A DNA stretch of 64,000 nt from Paradesertivirga mongoliensis (GTDB taxonomy: Bacteria; Bacteroidota; Bacteroidia; Sphingobacteriales; Sphingobacteriaceae). This document shows positions 1 through 9,491 of the stretch, piece by piece (position 1 is the stretch's first letter; each line of letters begins with the position of its first letter). The notes beneath the pieces are model-generated. The model made no database searches and was not told the DNA's origin. It worked only from the letters and a program-made list of their open reading frames with translations. Where the stretch lies: NCBI RefSeq assembly GCF_024436395.1, contig NZ_JAFMZO010000001.1, positions 1,124,181 through 1,188,180 of the forward strand, read 5' to 3'. The translations under genes were made by a program, and so were the position numbers.

Positions 1-2
1 TC

Positions 3-920
3 AACACCATTTATGGCCGTGGTCATAATATTGTTCCGGTACTAATGCAATCAGGAAAAATTAATGTATTGACCCTTATAGGATCAAGCAAGGTGGCCGA
101 CGAACTGAAAAAGATGCATCCCAAGGTTAACCGGCTACGTGCGATTTTGGGCTTAGATGCTAAGAACGCCGCCATTATTACCCAGAACGCCGATGTGAAG
201 TTAGCCGTGAGTGAAACTGTGCTTGGTTCCCTTTCTTTCAACGGGCAACGCTGCACTGCCCTCAAAATAATCTTCGTACATAAATCTATTGTCGACGAGT
301 TCTTAAGTCAGCTGACTGCCGAAGTGGAAAAGTTGAAGTACGGTATGCCCTGGGAAAAAGGCGTGGCTTTAACTCCTCTTCCAGAGCCGCATAAACCTGC
401 CTACCTTAAAGAGTGTATTGATGACGCTGTTGCAAAAGGTGCGCGGGTGGTGAACGAAAACGGCGGTGAAACATGTGAGTCTTTTGTTTATCCGGCTATT
501 GTTTATCCCGTAAATAAAGAAATGAAGCTTTATCGGGAAGAGCAATTTGGTCCGGTGATACCTGTGTTGGCCTTCGACGACTTAGAGGAGCCGATCCAAT
601 ACCTTATCGAGTCTACACATGGCCAGCAGGTGAGTGTTTTCAGCAACGACGCGGAAGAAGTGGCTTCGTTAATTGACCCGCTGGTGAACCAGGTAAGCAG
701 GGTAAACGTAAACTGCCAGTGCCAGCGCGGACCGGATGTGTTTCCGTTTACGGGCCGTAAGGACAGCGCAGAAGGTACCTTATCGGTAGTTGATGCTTTA
801 AGGTCTTTTTCTATCCGCTCACTGGTTGCTACGAAACTGAACGAGAATAATAAGCACCTGCTAAATGAGATTGTGAGCGCCGAAAATTCAAACTTCCTAA
901 GCACGAAATTTATATTCTAA
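3..920 (+). CDS. NADP-dependent glyceraldehyde-3-phosphate dehydrogenase-like aldehyde dehydrogenase (5' truncated)
   Basis: The 3' part of an aldehyde dehydrogenase superfamily gene; the open frame runs off the left window edge and the first in-frame ATG (45) is internal. The catalytic cysteine is visible in GQRCTA (codon 252-254), followed by the EEQFGPVIPV substrate-loop region and the C-terminal FPFTGRKDSAEGTLS segment typical of non-phosphorylating GAPDH (GapN-type) enzymes, which oxidise glyceraldehyde-3-phosphate to 3-phosphoglycerate and make NADPH in the cytosol. The position normally occupied by the general-base element ELGGK reads GLDAKN here, so the usual Glu is absent at that spot. 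A strong hairpin terminator follows the stop, so the gene ends its transcription unit. GapN is the best guess; another NADP-ALDH is possible. Confidence 0.8.
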   Translation, partial: NTIYGRGHNIVPVLMQSGKINVLTLIGSSKVADELKKMHPKVNRLRAILGLDAKNAAIITQNADVKLAVSETVLGSLSFNGQRCTALKIIFVHKSIVDEFLSQLTAEVEKLKYGMPWEKGVALTPLPEPHKPAYLKECIDDAVAKGARVVNENGGETCESFVYPAIVYPVNKEMKLYREEQFGPVIPVLAFDDLEEPIQYLIESTHGQQVSVFSNDAEEVASLIDPLVNQVSRVNVNCQCQRGPDVFPFTGRKDSAEGTLSVVDALRSFSIRSLVATKLNENNKHLLNEIVSAENSNFLSTKFIF

Positions 921-940
921 ATATCGACACTTGATAGCTT

Positions 941-969
941 AAGCCCCTTTTTCATAAGGGGCTTTTTTT
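941..969 (+). terminator. Rho-independent terminator after the aldehyde dehydrogenase
   Basis: A 9-bp perfect stem, AAGCCCCTT / AAGGGGCTT, with a 6-nt loop is followed directly by a run of seven T. It lies 20 bases after the stop codon of the upstream gene. Confidence 0.85.
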
Positions 970-1129
970 GTAACGTTTTTTTTACGTCCAGAGGATACAA
1001 TAAATCGCCAAAACCATAACTCTACAGGTTGCCGCTGTGTAGTTTATCTGTTAAGTTAGCAAAAGTAAACCTGTTCCCCGGCAATCGACCTTGGGAATTA
1101 TTTTGCGCTAAACCAATAAACGCCTTTAT

Positions 1130-4100
1130 ATGAAAATTTCTACTTTATTGTCCTGGCAGCAGTTTCTGCTCGTTATCATGATTTTTTGTTTGCAGTTGGG
1201 AGGCCAGGCTAATGGCCAGACGCTTGCGTTTCCGGGTGCAGATGGCTTTGGGCGGTACGCTCAGGGTGCGCGTGCTTCTGCAACAAAGGAAGTGTACATT
1301 GTTACTAATTTAAACGACAGCGGGGCTGGTTCTTTCCGGGATGCGGTTAGTAAACCCGGTCGGGTGGTAGTTTTTGCGGTTGGCGGGATCATTCGTCTGG
1401 CTACCGATGTAGTTGTGGCTGCTAACACCACCATAGCAGGCCAGACTGCTCCTGGCGACGGGATCGTAATTGCCAATAAGCGTGTAACCTTCACCAGTTC
1501 TAACAATACGATTGCGCGATTTTTAAGAATCCGTTTAGGGGCCACCGGTAATTCGGGAAAAGATGTTTCCGGACTAGCCAGCGGCGCAAATATGATTTTT
1601 GATCACATGTCTTTTACCTGGGCAATGGATGAGGTTTTCTCTATCAACTATGATGGAAAAGGTACTTCGATAGACAATATCACTATTCAAAACTCGATTA
1701 TCGGGCAAGGCTTGCATCGTGAGAACCATTCTGCAGGCGGGTTAATCCAGACTCCGGATGGTGGCAAAATTAGTTTGCTTAAGAATCTATATATCAGTAA
1801 CAAAACCCGCAACCCGAAAGTTAAGGGCGTGAACGAATTCGTCAACAATGTAGTTTATAACTGGGGTAACGGAAACCGTCTGGGTGATCAAATGAATTAT
1901 GGCTGGTCTGGAGAGGGGTACATCATGGGTGGTTCTTCGGGTGTTTCTGAAGTGAATATTATCAATAATTATTTTATGAGCGGGCCACTCACTCCTCCAA
2001 GTGAACAGAGTCCGTTTTCAAGAGGTACAGGGTCTTTTTATTTGTATGGCTCAGGTAACTATTTCGATCACAACAAAAACGGAGTTTTAGACGGAACAGA
2101 AGTTCCTTATGACAGCACTGCGGTTGGATATCCTGGTATTACGTCAAACGCATTTAAAACACAACCTTTCCCTTACCCTGCAGCCAATCCAACATTAACT
2201 GCAGCGCAAGCTTATCAGCATGTAATTGACAATGTAGGTGTAACTTACCCGCACAGAGATGAATTAGATGCTTTTTTGGTTGATGAAGTAAAATCAAAAG
2301 GCACGAAGGGCTTTTATGTATACAGAGAGACGGATCTTCCTTTAGCAAATGGGGGACTGGGCAACGTATTCGGTGCTACAGCGCCGCAAGATACTGATAG
2401 CGATGGTATGCCTGATGCATGGGAAGATGCTCATGGCCTTGACAAAAATAATAAAGCCGACGCCGTGGCTATGAGCAGCACGGAGGGTGGCTATATGAAT
2501 ATCGAGGTTTATGTAAATCAATTGGCTGTGAGCACCCCTACCACTTTTCTAAGGCCTCCTTCCAATCTGGTAGCCGGGGATATCACACAGAACTCTTTAA
2601 AATTGAGCTGGACTGATAATTCTGACTCGGAGACAAACTTCATCCTTGAGCGTTCTATCAACGGAACAAGCTTTAGTGTTATTGATACAATTGCTCCAAA
2701 CATTACTACATTCAGCGATTCTGGTTTAGAACCTAACAAAACTTATTATTATAGAATAAAAGGCATCACTCTGACAGAGGTTTCTGAATACGCTTCACTT
2801 ACTACCAAGACAGCAACGCCTCCTTCGGCACCGGCTGTTCCTGCCTCCCCTTCGCCGGCTAATGGCGCAACAGGTATTGATACTCTAAGCCGCAACCTTA
2901 CCTGGACGGGAAGTCTCAATACGCTTTCATATAAAGTGTATTTCGGCGCCGATACAGGTAACCTCGCATTTAAAGGAGATGTTACTACAGCGTCTTTTCC
3001 TATAACAGGCCTGGCAGAAAATACCGTCTACTTCTGGCGTGTGGATGCGGTGAACGACTTAGGAACCACGACCGGAGATGTTTGGTCGTTTAAAACGATG
3101 AAGGTTTTTCCAATGGGAATTATTGGAGACTGGCGCTTTGACGAAACAATCGGAACTGTAGCCGCCGATAGCAGCGTGTATAATAACGATGCTGAAGTAA
3201 GCGATGTTCCCGATTATGATTGGGAAGCCGGAAAGATTCATAACGCCATTAATCTGAAGACTATGACAGCGGCTTCGGGTGTCCTGGTCCCTCATCAGGA
3301 TCATCTCTTATTGGACCGAAACTCCTTCACTTTTGCTTTGTGGGTAAAGGGTCCTGCTCAATCTTCCGTATCGAAGTATCTTTTCCATAAAGGGACATTT
3401 ATAAAGAATACTGCAACCGGCGCCACCGGTAAGTGGTTTGGAGTAGAGTTAAAAGATGGAAAGCTGAATTTTTCGGTGGATGATGACGTAACGAAAAGTA
3501 GCGTAAGCGCAAATACTTCGGTGTTTTTTAATAACGAGTGGAATCACCTGGTGGTTGTAAGAGACGTAGCCGCTAAAGAGCTAAGAATTTACAGTAATGG
3601 AGTTCTTATTGCCGAAACTGCTGATAAAACAGTCGGAGGCATAGGAGGCGACGAGCCATTGGTAATTGCCAATACAAATTCTTTTAATGCTCCTTTTGCT
3701 GGTATGCTCGATGAGATGAAGGCATTTAATTATGTCTTAGCTGAAAATGACATACTGCGTCTTTATCACACAAGTCCTTTGCCCTTGAAAGCATTCGCTC
3801 CAAGCCCGGCAAATAGTTCAACCACTACGACTACTACTCTGGCTAACACCAGCTGGAAAGGCGGTATCAACACCTCATTATACAAGCTTTATTTTGGCAC
3901 AGCAAGTGATAGCCTCACCTATCTGGCAGATGTGGATGTAACTTCACCTTCTTATCAGTTAGCCCGTTTAACTCCTAACACCACCTACTTCTGGCGGGTA
4001 GATGCTATTGGCCCTAACGGTATTGCAGAGGGTGATGTCTGGTCGTTCGAAACACCATATCCGCAAGGCTTAGTCGGAGACTGGAAGCTTGACGCTACCT

Positions 4101-6094
4101 CAGGTACAGCTATTACAGATAGTTCGCCTTATCAGGTAAACGGAACATTGCAAAATATTACAGACTATGCATGGGAAGCAGGAAAGGTAAATAACGGCTT
4201 AAATCTGAAGACTGTTACAGCCAGTTCGGTGATAAAAGTTCCGCATAAAGACAATATTGGATTTGATAAGAACTCCTTTAGTGTGGCACTATGGGTTAAA
4301 GCTTCTCAGCCGGCAGTGCCTACAGTATCGTCTTACCTGTTTCATAAAGGTACGTTTGCCAGAAACACAAGCACTGGCGCAACGGGTAAATGGTTTGGGG
4401 TTGAAATTAAAAACGCGAGACTTACCTGGAACGTTGACGATGATGTAACAAAGAGCTCCACTTCTTCTACCTTAAGCAGCAGTACGTTTTTAAATAATAC
4501 CTGGGTGCATATGGTATTTGTGAGAGATGTAGCCGCCAAAAAATTAAGAATATACAGAAACGGAGCCCTTGTAACGGAAGCTAACGACAATACCGCTAAT
4601 GGTATCGGCGGAACCGAACCTTTAAATATTGCGAATTCTAATGATCTTAACTCTTCATTTAAAGGAATGCTGGATGAAATTAAGCTGTTTAACTATGCTT
4701 TAACCGCATCGGATATCGCTGGTTTGGCTGCCACGAAAGAAGCTCAGACCATTACCTTCAACGCGATTGATCCCAAAAAAGTAGCTGATGAAGATTTTGA
4801 CGCTGGCGCCGCATCAACGTCAGGCTTGCCGATAAGTTATACCAGCTCTAACACTAATGTGGCGACCATTGTAGATGGGAAAGTTCATATCCTCGCAGCG
4901 GGCTCGTCCACTATCACTGCGTCACAACCGGGTAATGCTTCGTACATCGCTGCCTCGCCGGTAAGCCAGGTTCTTACCGTTACTAAAAGAGAACAAAGCA
5001 TCAGTTTTACAGCCCTTCCATCAAAGGTTTACGGAGAACCTGATTTTACAGTTTCTGCTATCGCGACATCCGGACTGCCTGTATTATTCAGCAGTTCAAA
5101 TCCGGCAGTAGCTACCATTGAGAATGGCTTGGTACACATAACAGGAGTTGGCTCGACGGTGATCTCAGCGTCTCAACCTGGCGATAGCACCTATAGCGCT
5201 GCCGCGTTTGCAAATCAAGGTCTGATTGTAGTGGCTGATACTATTGCTCCAACGGTTCCTGCAAATATTGCCGCAACAGCAACAGATTCGACTGTTACAC
5301 TTACCTGGGAACCATCTACCGACTTTATTGGTGTAACAGGCTATAAGGTTTATAAAGATGGAAGTCTGGCAGATTCAGCCTTAATAAATGGAACTACCTA
5401 TACTGTTCGGGGATTAAGCCCGTCGGTTATGTACGCGTTTACAGTTATCGCTACCGATAATGCCGGCAATTTATCAGCCCCGGCAAGCATATCAGTTACC
5501 ACTCCAGACACACAGGCGCCTTCTGTTCCTGCGGCATTGCAGGCAGATAAATCAGTGGCGCACAAAGTAGCTTTAAACTGGGGAGCATCAATGGATAATG
5601 TAGCTGTAATTGGCTACCATGTTTTCAGAAACGGCGTTCAGCTAACCTCTGAATTAGTAACGGCAAACAGTTTTCTGGCAGAGCGCCCCACAGGAAAGAA
5701 TGTTTATGAGTTCACGGTGAAAGCAGTTGACGCTGCCGGCAACATTTCTTTAGCCAGCAACAGCGCTGTATCGGCAAATGGTGTGATAAAAGATAATTCT
5801 GTTGCCTCTGTTAGCTGGGCTGCTCAAACTCCCGTAGCTCTCGATTCAGAAGGGATTATGACCTATCCAAATCCATCACAGGGTAGCTTTAAGCTGAATG
5901 TAAACAGCAGTCAGAATGGTAAGATTGTTATTTCTGTATTCAATACATCCGGCACTTTAGTTCAAAGTATCAGCGATGTCAAAAATGGATCTTATCAGAA
6001 AGATCTGTCACTTACAGGGCTGTCTGCCGGAACTTATATTGTGCGAGTAAATGTTAACAGCTTTGTGCAGTCGAAAACGATCATCATTAATTAA
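1130..6094 (+). CDS. Multidomain secreted pectate lyase with Fn3, LamG and T9SS sorting domains
   Basis: A 1654-residue secreted protein. Residues 1-29 are a signal peptide. About 30-440 match the pectate lyase family (PL1-like): FPGADGFGRYAQGAR start, VYIVTNLNDSGAGSFRDAV, then right-handed parallel beta-helix repeats, so the protein should cleave polygalacturonate by beta-elimination. About 421-447 is a calcium-binding DTDSDGMPDAWE segment. Then come an Fn3 domain (476-560), two consecutive Fn3-like plus LamG units (565-880 and 885-1195), two Ig-like domains of the MBG/Big type (1205-1365), two Fn3 domains (1370-1550) and a C-terminal type IX secretion sorting domain (about 1573-1654, YPNPSQGSF start). 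The paired modules look like internal duplications. It is followed by uronate catabolism genes on the other strand, which suits a role in pectin use. PL family number is inferred. Confidence 0.88.
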   Translation: MKISTLLSWQQFLLVIMIFCLQLGGQANGQTLAFPGADGFGRYAQGARASATKEVYIVTNLNDSGAGSFRDAVSKPGRVVVFAVGGIIRLATDVVVAANTTIAGQTAPGDGIVIANKRVTFTSSNNTIARFLRIRLGATGNSGKDVSGLASGANMIFDHMSFTWAMDEVFSINYDGKGTSIDNITIQNSIIGQGLHRENHSAGGLIQTPDGGKISLLKNLYISNKTRNPKVKGVNEFVNNVVYNWGNGNRLGDQMNYGWSGEGYIMGGSSGVSEVNIINNYFMSGPLTPPSEQSPFSRGTGSFYLYGSGNYFDHNKNGVLDGTEVPYDSTAVGYPGITSNAFKTQPFPYPAANPTLTAAQAYQHVIDNVGVTYPHRDELDAFLVDEVKSKGTKGFYVYRETDLPLANGGLGNVFGATAPQDTDSDGMPDAWEDAHGLDKNNKADAVAMSSTEGGYMNIEVYVNQLAVSTPTTFLRPPSNLVAGDITQNSLKLSWTDNSDSETNFILERSINGTSFSVIDTIAPNITTFSDSGLEPNKTYYYRIKGITLTEVSEYASLTTKTATPPSAPAVPASPSPANGATGIDTLSRNLTWTGSLNTLSYKVYFGADTGNLAFKGDVTTASFPITGLAENTVYFWRVDAVNDLGTTTGDVWSFKTMKVFPMGIIGDWRFDETIGTVAADSSVYNNDAEVSDVPDYDWEAGKIHNAINLKTMTAASGVLVPHQDHLLLDRNSFTFALWVKGPAQSSVSKYLFHKGTFIKNTATGATGKWFGVELKDGKLNFSVDDDVTKSSVSANTSVFFNNEWNHLVVVRDVAAKELRIYSNGVLIAETADKTVGGIGGDEPLVIANTNSFNAPFAGMLDEMKAFNYVLAENDILRLYHTSPLPLKAFAPSPANSSTTTTTTLANTSWKGGINTSLYKLYFGTASDSLTYLADVDVTSPSYQLARLTPNTTYFWRVDAIGPNGIAEGDVWSFETPYPQGLVGDWKLDATSGTAITDSSPYQVNGTLQNITDYAWEAGKVNNGLNLKTVTASSVIKVPHKDNIGFDKNSFSVALWVKASQPAVPTVSSYLFHKGTFARNTSTGATGKWFGVEIKNARLTWNVDDDVTKSSTSSTLSSSTFLNNTWVHMVFVRDVAAKKLRIYRNGALVTEANDNTANGIGGTEPLNIANSNDLNSSFKGMLDEIKLFNYALTASDIAGLAATKEAQTITFNAIDPKKVADEDFDAGAASTSGLPISYTSSNTNVATIVDGKVHILAAGSSTITASQPGNASYIAASPVSQVLTVTKREQSISFTALPSKVYGEPDFTVSAIATSGLPVLFSSSNPAVATIENGLVHITGVGSTVISASQPGDSTYSAAAFANQGLIVVADTIAPTVPANIAATATDSTVTLTWEPSTDFIGVTGYKVYKDGSLADSALINGTTYTVRGLSPSVMYAFTVIATDNAGNLSAPASISVTTPDTQAPSVPAALQADKSVAHKVALNWGASMDNVAVIGYHVFRNGVQLTSELVTANSFLAERPTGKNVYEFTVKAVDAAGNISLASNSAVSANGVIKDNSVASVSWAAQTPVALDSEGIMTYPNPSQGSFKLNVNSSQNGKIVISVFNTSGTLVQSISDVKNGSYQKDLSLTGLSAGTYIVRVNVNSFVQSKTIIIN

Positions 6095-6106
6095 CCCATA
6101 CTCATT

Positions 6107-6150
6107 TAAAACAAGAAGAGGACGTGCATGCACGTCCTCTTCTTGTTTTA
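6107..6150. terminator. 44-bp perfect palindrome, bidirectional terminator
   Basis: Two 22-nt arms are exact reverse complements with no spacer, centred on GTGCATGCAC between 6128 and 6129. A-rich and T-rich ends flank the GC-rich core, so RNA from either strand folds into a stem of about 20 bp followed by U-rich sequence. It sits between the convergent pectate lyase and uxuA genes. Confidence 0.85.
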
Positions 6151-6194
6151 TTGGGTCAGGTCATCACTCAAACAACCTGCTTCTTCGCAATAAA

Positions 6195-7358
6195 TTATAT
6201 CGACCTGGCAATCCCCATTTCCAATCCCCTCAATTCAGCCAAGCCTCTTAATCTCCCAATTCCCGAATAGCCCGGATATGTCTTTTTCTTAAGGTCATCC
6301 AGCATTTGGTGGCCATGGTCAGGCCGCATCGGGATTGACACATTTTTTCTCCGCATCAACAAAACCAATTCCTTCATTACAGAGTACATGTCTGCATTTC
6401 CTTCCAGATGGTTAGCTTCATAAAAATTGCCTTCTTCATCTCTTTGTGTACTGCGCAGGTGTATAAAATGAATATTGTCGCCCATGCGCTTTACCATGCC
6501 GGGTAGGTCATTGTCGGGCCTAACCCCATACGAACCGGTGCAGAAGCATAAGCCGTTTGCTTTTGAAGGCGCTGCTTCAAGCAATTCTTTTGCGTCTTGT
6601 TCAGTACTTACAATTCTGGGTAAACCTAAAATCGGATAGGGAGGATCATCGGGGTGGATTGCCATTTGCAGCCCTTCTGCCTCAGCAACCGGAACTACCT
6701 CACGGAGAAAATGGAATAGATGTTCTTTCAGTTTTTTGGCATCAATGCCTTTATACGTATCCAGGGCTGTTAAAATTTGCTCTTCAGTAAAACGCTCTTC
6801 ACTTCCCGGCAAGCCTTGCAGGGCGGTATTGAATAAAGTATCACGTTCTGCTTCAGTCATTTTTTCGAAGCGTTTTTTCGCTTTTTCAATCTCGTCAGTG
6901 GTATACTCCTTTTCAGCTCCCGGCCTTTTAAGAAGAAACAGATCAAAGGCAATAAAAGCAGATTTCTCAAAGCGAAGGGCTTTGCTGCCATCTTCAACAA
7001 CGTATTCCAGATCGGTACGCATCCAATCTAAAATCGGCATGAAATTATAAGTCACTACCTTTAAACCACAGGCAGCCACATTTTTCAGGCTTACCTTATA
7101 GTTTTCAATATACTGCTGGTAATTTCCTAATTGTTTTTTGATGTCTTCGTGTACAGGCAAGCTTTCAATTACGGTCCAGGTTAAACCGGCTGCTTCTACT
7201 TCTGCCTTACGCTTGTTAATTTCTTCAACTGTCCAGATTTCACCGACCGCAATATGGTGCAGTGCAGTAACAACTCCGGTGCAACCAGCCTGTTTGATAT
7301 CAGATAAACTAACCGGGTCAATCGGCCCGTACCATCTCATTGTATGTTCTAAATTCAT
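6195..7358 (-). CDS. uxuA: Mannonate dehydratase UxuA
   Basis: D-mannonate dehydratase (387 aa) converts D-mannonate to 2-keto-3-deoxy-D-gluconate in cytosolic hexuronate catabolism. Recognisable segments are the N-terminal [16 protein letters not shown], the metal-site region [16 protein letters not shown], the [16 protein letters not shown] segment and [16 protein letters not shown]. The start at 7358 ([11 protein letters not shown]) is chosen over an in-frame ATG at 7394 because family members begin just before TMRWYG, and the longer start would overlap the upstream SDR gene; with this start the two are one base apart. It is probably the second gene of a two-gene operon with that SDR, which supplies D-mannonate from fructuronate. 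Confidence 0.93.
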   Translation of the reverse strand: MNLEHTMRWYGPIDPVSLSDIKQAGCTGVVTALHHIAVGEIWTVEEINKRKAEVEAAGLTWTVIESLPVHEDIKKQLGNYQQYIENYKVSLKNVAACGLKVVTYNFMPILDWMRTDLEYVVEDGSKALRFEKSAFIAFDLFLLKRPGAEKEYTTDEIEKAKKRFEKMTEAERDTLFNTALQGLPGSEERFTEEQILTALDTYKGIDAKKLKEHLFHFLREVVPVAEAEGLQMAIHPDDPPYPILGLPRIVSTEQDAKELLEAAPSKANGLCFCTGSYGVRPDNDLPGMVKRMGDNIHFIHLRSTQRDEEGNFYEANHLEGNADMYSVMKELVLLMRRKNVSIPMRPDHGHQMLDDLKKKTYPGYSGIGRLRGLAELRGLEMGIARSI

Positions 7359-7359
7359 A

Positions 7360-8172
7360 TTAAACTCCGCTAAATGCGTTAAACCCTCCGTCAATGTTTA
7401 TTATTGAGCCGGTAACAAAGCGCGATGCATCGCTAAGCAGCCATACCAAACAACCGCTCAATTCTTCGGCATTGCCAAAACGTTTAAAAGGTGTCTGTTT
7501 TAAAATTGTATTTCCTCTGTCGGTATAACCCCCATCTTCTGTGGTAAGCAAGGTCCTGTTTTGTTCAGTTAAGAAAAAACCCGGTACAATTGCATTCATA
7601 CGAACGGCATCCCCATATCTGTTGGCCAGCTCCACTGCAAACCATTTAGTATAAGAATCTATTGCCGCTTTGGCCAAGCTGTAACCCATTACGCGGGTTA
7701 ACGTCCTTTGCGCACTAACAGACGAAATATTAACGATACTACCCTTACTCTCTACCAGCGACGGACCGAAAATTTGGGTTGGAATTAATGTTCCCATCAG
7801 GTTTAAGTCCATTACCTCTTTCATTCCTTCCATATTTAGCTTGAAAATATCATCGCCGGGTTGTACTACTGCGCTGGGCCTGTTTCCGCCAGCTCCGTTT
7901 ACAAGTCCATCTATGCGTCCGTACTCGCTAAGCATCTTATCGCGGGCTGCGGTCAATTGTGCCTCGCTGGTAACGTCGGCGATAAGCGCAACTGCCTTCC
8001 CGCCCTTTTTTATGATCGCTTCAGTACGCTCCTTAGCAACAGCTTCATTCCTTCCCAAAACCCCGACAATCCCACCAGCTTCGGCAATGCTGTTGATAAA
8101 CGAATGACCCAGTACACCGGTAGCACCGGTAACAACTATAACTTTATCCTTTAATGAAAACGGATTCTCCAT
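7360..8172 (-). CDS. SDR oxidoreductase, probable D-mannonate oxidoreductase (fructuronate reductase)
   Basis: A 270-aa short-chain dehydrogenase with TGATGVLG (nucleotide binding, about residues 16-23), a NGAGGN variant of NNAG, a catalytic Ser region NISSVSA and YSLAK (YxxxK), and the C-terminal [13 protein letters not shown]. It resembles the SDR-type D-mannonate oxidoreductases that replace classical UxuB and interconvert D-fructuronate and D-mannonate with NAD(P)H. It is the first gene of the minus-strand unit, one base ahead of uxuA, which strongly supports this substrate. A role on another uronate-derived keto sugar cannot be excluded. The glucuronate isomerase and KDG kinase/aldolase needed to complete the pathway are not in this window. 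Confidence 0.85.
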   Translation of the reverse strand: MENPFSLKDKVIVVTGATGVLGHSFINSIAEAGGIVGVLGRNEAVAKERTEAIIKKGGKAVALIADVTSEAQLTAARDKMLSEYGRIDGLVNGAGGNRPSAVVQPGDDIFKLNMEGMKEVMDLNLMGTLIPTQIFGPSLVESKGSIVNISSVSAQRTLTRVMGYSLAKAAIDSYTKWFAVELANRYGDAVRMNAIVPGFFLTEQNRTLLTTEDGGYTDRGNTILKQTPFKRFGNAEELSGCLVWLLSDASRFVTGSIINIDGGFNAFSGV

Positions 8173-8202
8173 GTGTGTTTAATAATGGTTGTGAAAGTTT
8201 TG

Positions 8203-8210
8203 CAAACATA
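8203..8210 (-). promoter_or_regulatory. Bacteroidota-type -7 box for the SDR-uxuA operon
   Basis: On the minus strand the octamer TATGTTTG matches the Bacteroidota -7 consensus TAnnTTTG exactly and is followed by C. It lies about 30 bases ahead of the SDR start codon at 8172. No convincing -33 TTTG is seen at the usual distance. Confidence 0.45.
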
Positions 8211-8364
8211 TTAATTTGAAATCACTTAGCGACAGTTTAATATGAATTTGAAAACGGCGGGACACTATTCCATCCGTGGCTGCAACCCCCGTTTACGTTA
8301 GAGGTTTTAGAAAAGGAAAAACATTATTCCGCAACACGAAGTATTTGTATTTTCGAAAGAGATA

Positions 8365-9414
8365 ATGATACCCTCAATACATAAATTTAAACCAGAAGAG
8401 CTCGCTGCTTTTGCTTCTTCCGTACTGGATACAGTTGGCCTCGAGGAAGAAAAATCGGCGATTGTTGCCGAAATTTTGCTCGAGGCCGATTTGATGGGTC
8501 ATACTACTCATGGCTTGCAGCTTTTACCGGCCTATGTGAAGGCGCTCGCCGATGGCACTATGTTGAATAGTGGAGAGCCCGAAGTTATCCGCGACGCACA
8601 ATCGGCAATCACCTGGAATGGTAAATATTTACCAGGCCCGTGGCTGGTCCGTAAAGGAATTGACCTGGCATTAAAGCGGATTAAAGATCATCCTGTTGTA
8701 ACCGTAGTTATCCAGCAGAGCCACCATATTGCATGTTTGGCAGCGTATATGCAGAAGGTTGCAGAAAAGGGACTGATGATTATGCTGTCGTGCTCTGATC
8801 CGGTTAATAAAACTGTAGCTCCATTTGGCGGCACAAAAGGTGTTTACAGCCCAAATCCAATTGCAGCCGGAATCCCGACACACGCGCAACCAATTATTTT
8901 GGATGTAAGTATGTCTGTAACATCAAATGCAAACATCAAACGCAGTTACGACGAAGGTAAAGGGCTCCCGCATCCATGGCTTTTGGATAGCCAGGGCGAG
9001 GTAACAGATAATCCATCGACCTTCTATGATGATCCGCCATCTACCATCTTGCCCCTTGGCGGGATGGATTCGGGATACAAAGGCTTTGCACTCGGAATTC
9101 TGGTGGAGGCACTAACCTCTGCTTTGGCGGGACACGGTCGTGCGGACGAGCCTTCAAAATGGACCGCATCCGTTTTTCTACAGATTATCGATCCTGCTGC
9201 CTTTGGCGGGACAGAAGCCTTTTTGAAGCAGACACAGTTTTTAAAGGATTCCTGCGCCGGATCTTCCGACCAAGTCAGAATGCCAGGAGAGAGAGCGCTG
9301 AACCTACGCAGCGAGCAGTTAAAAACCGGAATTTGGTTATATCCTGCGACTGTAACAGCACTTGAAGCACTCGCCGCAAGGTATTCCGTCTCGTTTCCCA
9401 AAGCGCTCAATTAA
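8365..9414 (+). CDS. Ldh_2 (malate/L-lactate dehydrogenase) family oxidoreductase
   Basis: A 349-aa member of the Ldh_2/YlbC family of NAD(P)-dependent dehydrogenases, which reduce alpha-keto acids (malate, L-lactate, ureidoglycolate, 2,3-diketogulonate) or imines. Typical elements are the helical N-terminus ending in DLMGHTTHGLQLLPAYV, the SHHIACLAAY region, SPNPIAAGIPT, DVSMSVTS, GGMDSGYKGFALG and a C-terminal MPGERAL. The length is normal for the family. It is divergent from the uxu operon and followed by a GH43-like gene and a sugar symporter, so a sugar-acid or uronate-derived substrate is likely, but the exact reaction cannot be read from the sequence. Confidence 0.82.
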   Translation: MIPSIHKFKPEELAAFASSVLDTVGLEEEKSAIVAEILLEADLMGHTTHGLQLLPAYVKALADGTMLNSGEPEVIRDAQSAITWNGKYLPGPWLVRKGIDLALKRIKDHPVVTVVIQQSHHIACLAAYMQKVAEKGLMIMLSCSDPVNKTVAPFGGTKGVYSPNPIAAGIPTHAQPIILDVSMSVTSNANIKRSYDEGKGLPHPWLLDSQGEVTDNPSTFYDDPPSTILPLGGMDSGYKGFALGILVEALTSALAGHGRADEPSKWTASVFLQIIDPAAFGGTEAFLKQTQFLKDSCAGSSDQVRMPGERALNLRSEQLKTGIWLYPATVTALEALAARYSVSFPKALN

Positions 9415-9491
9415 ATCTACTTGAAAAATAAATTTTGAAGCAAAGATGCTTAGAAGCATTATATTTATCCTTGCAAACACACTGTATTGTC

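Noticed and set aside
530..904. Minus-strand open frame within the aldehyde dehydrogenase
   Set aside because: The plus strand carries clear ALDH motifs; the other is an antisense shadow.
7359..7394. Longer uxuA start
   Set aside because: It would overlap the SDR gene and add residues not found in the family.
9024..9410. Minus-strand open frame in the Ldh_2 gene
   Set aside because: Antisense shadow of a well-supported gene.
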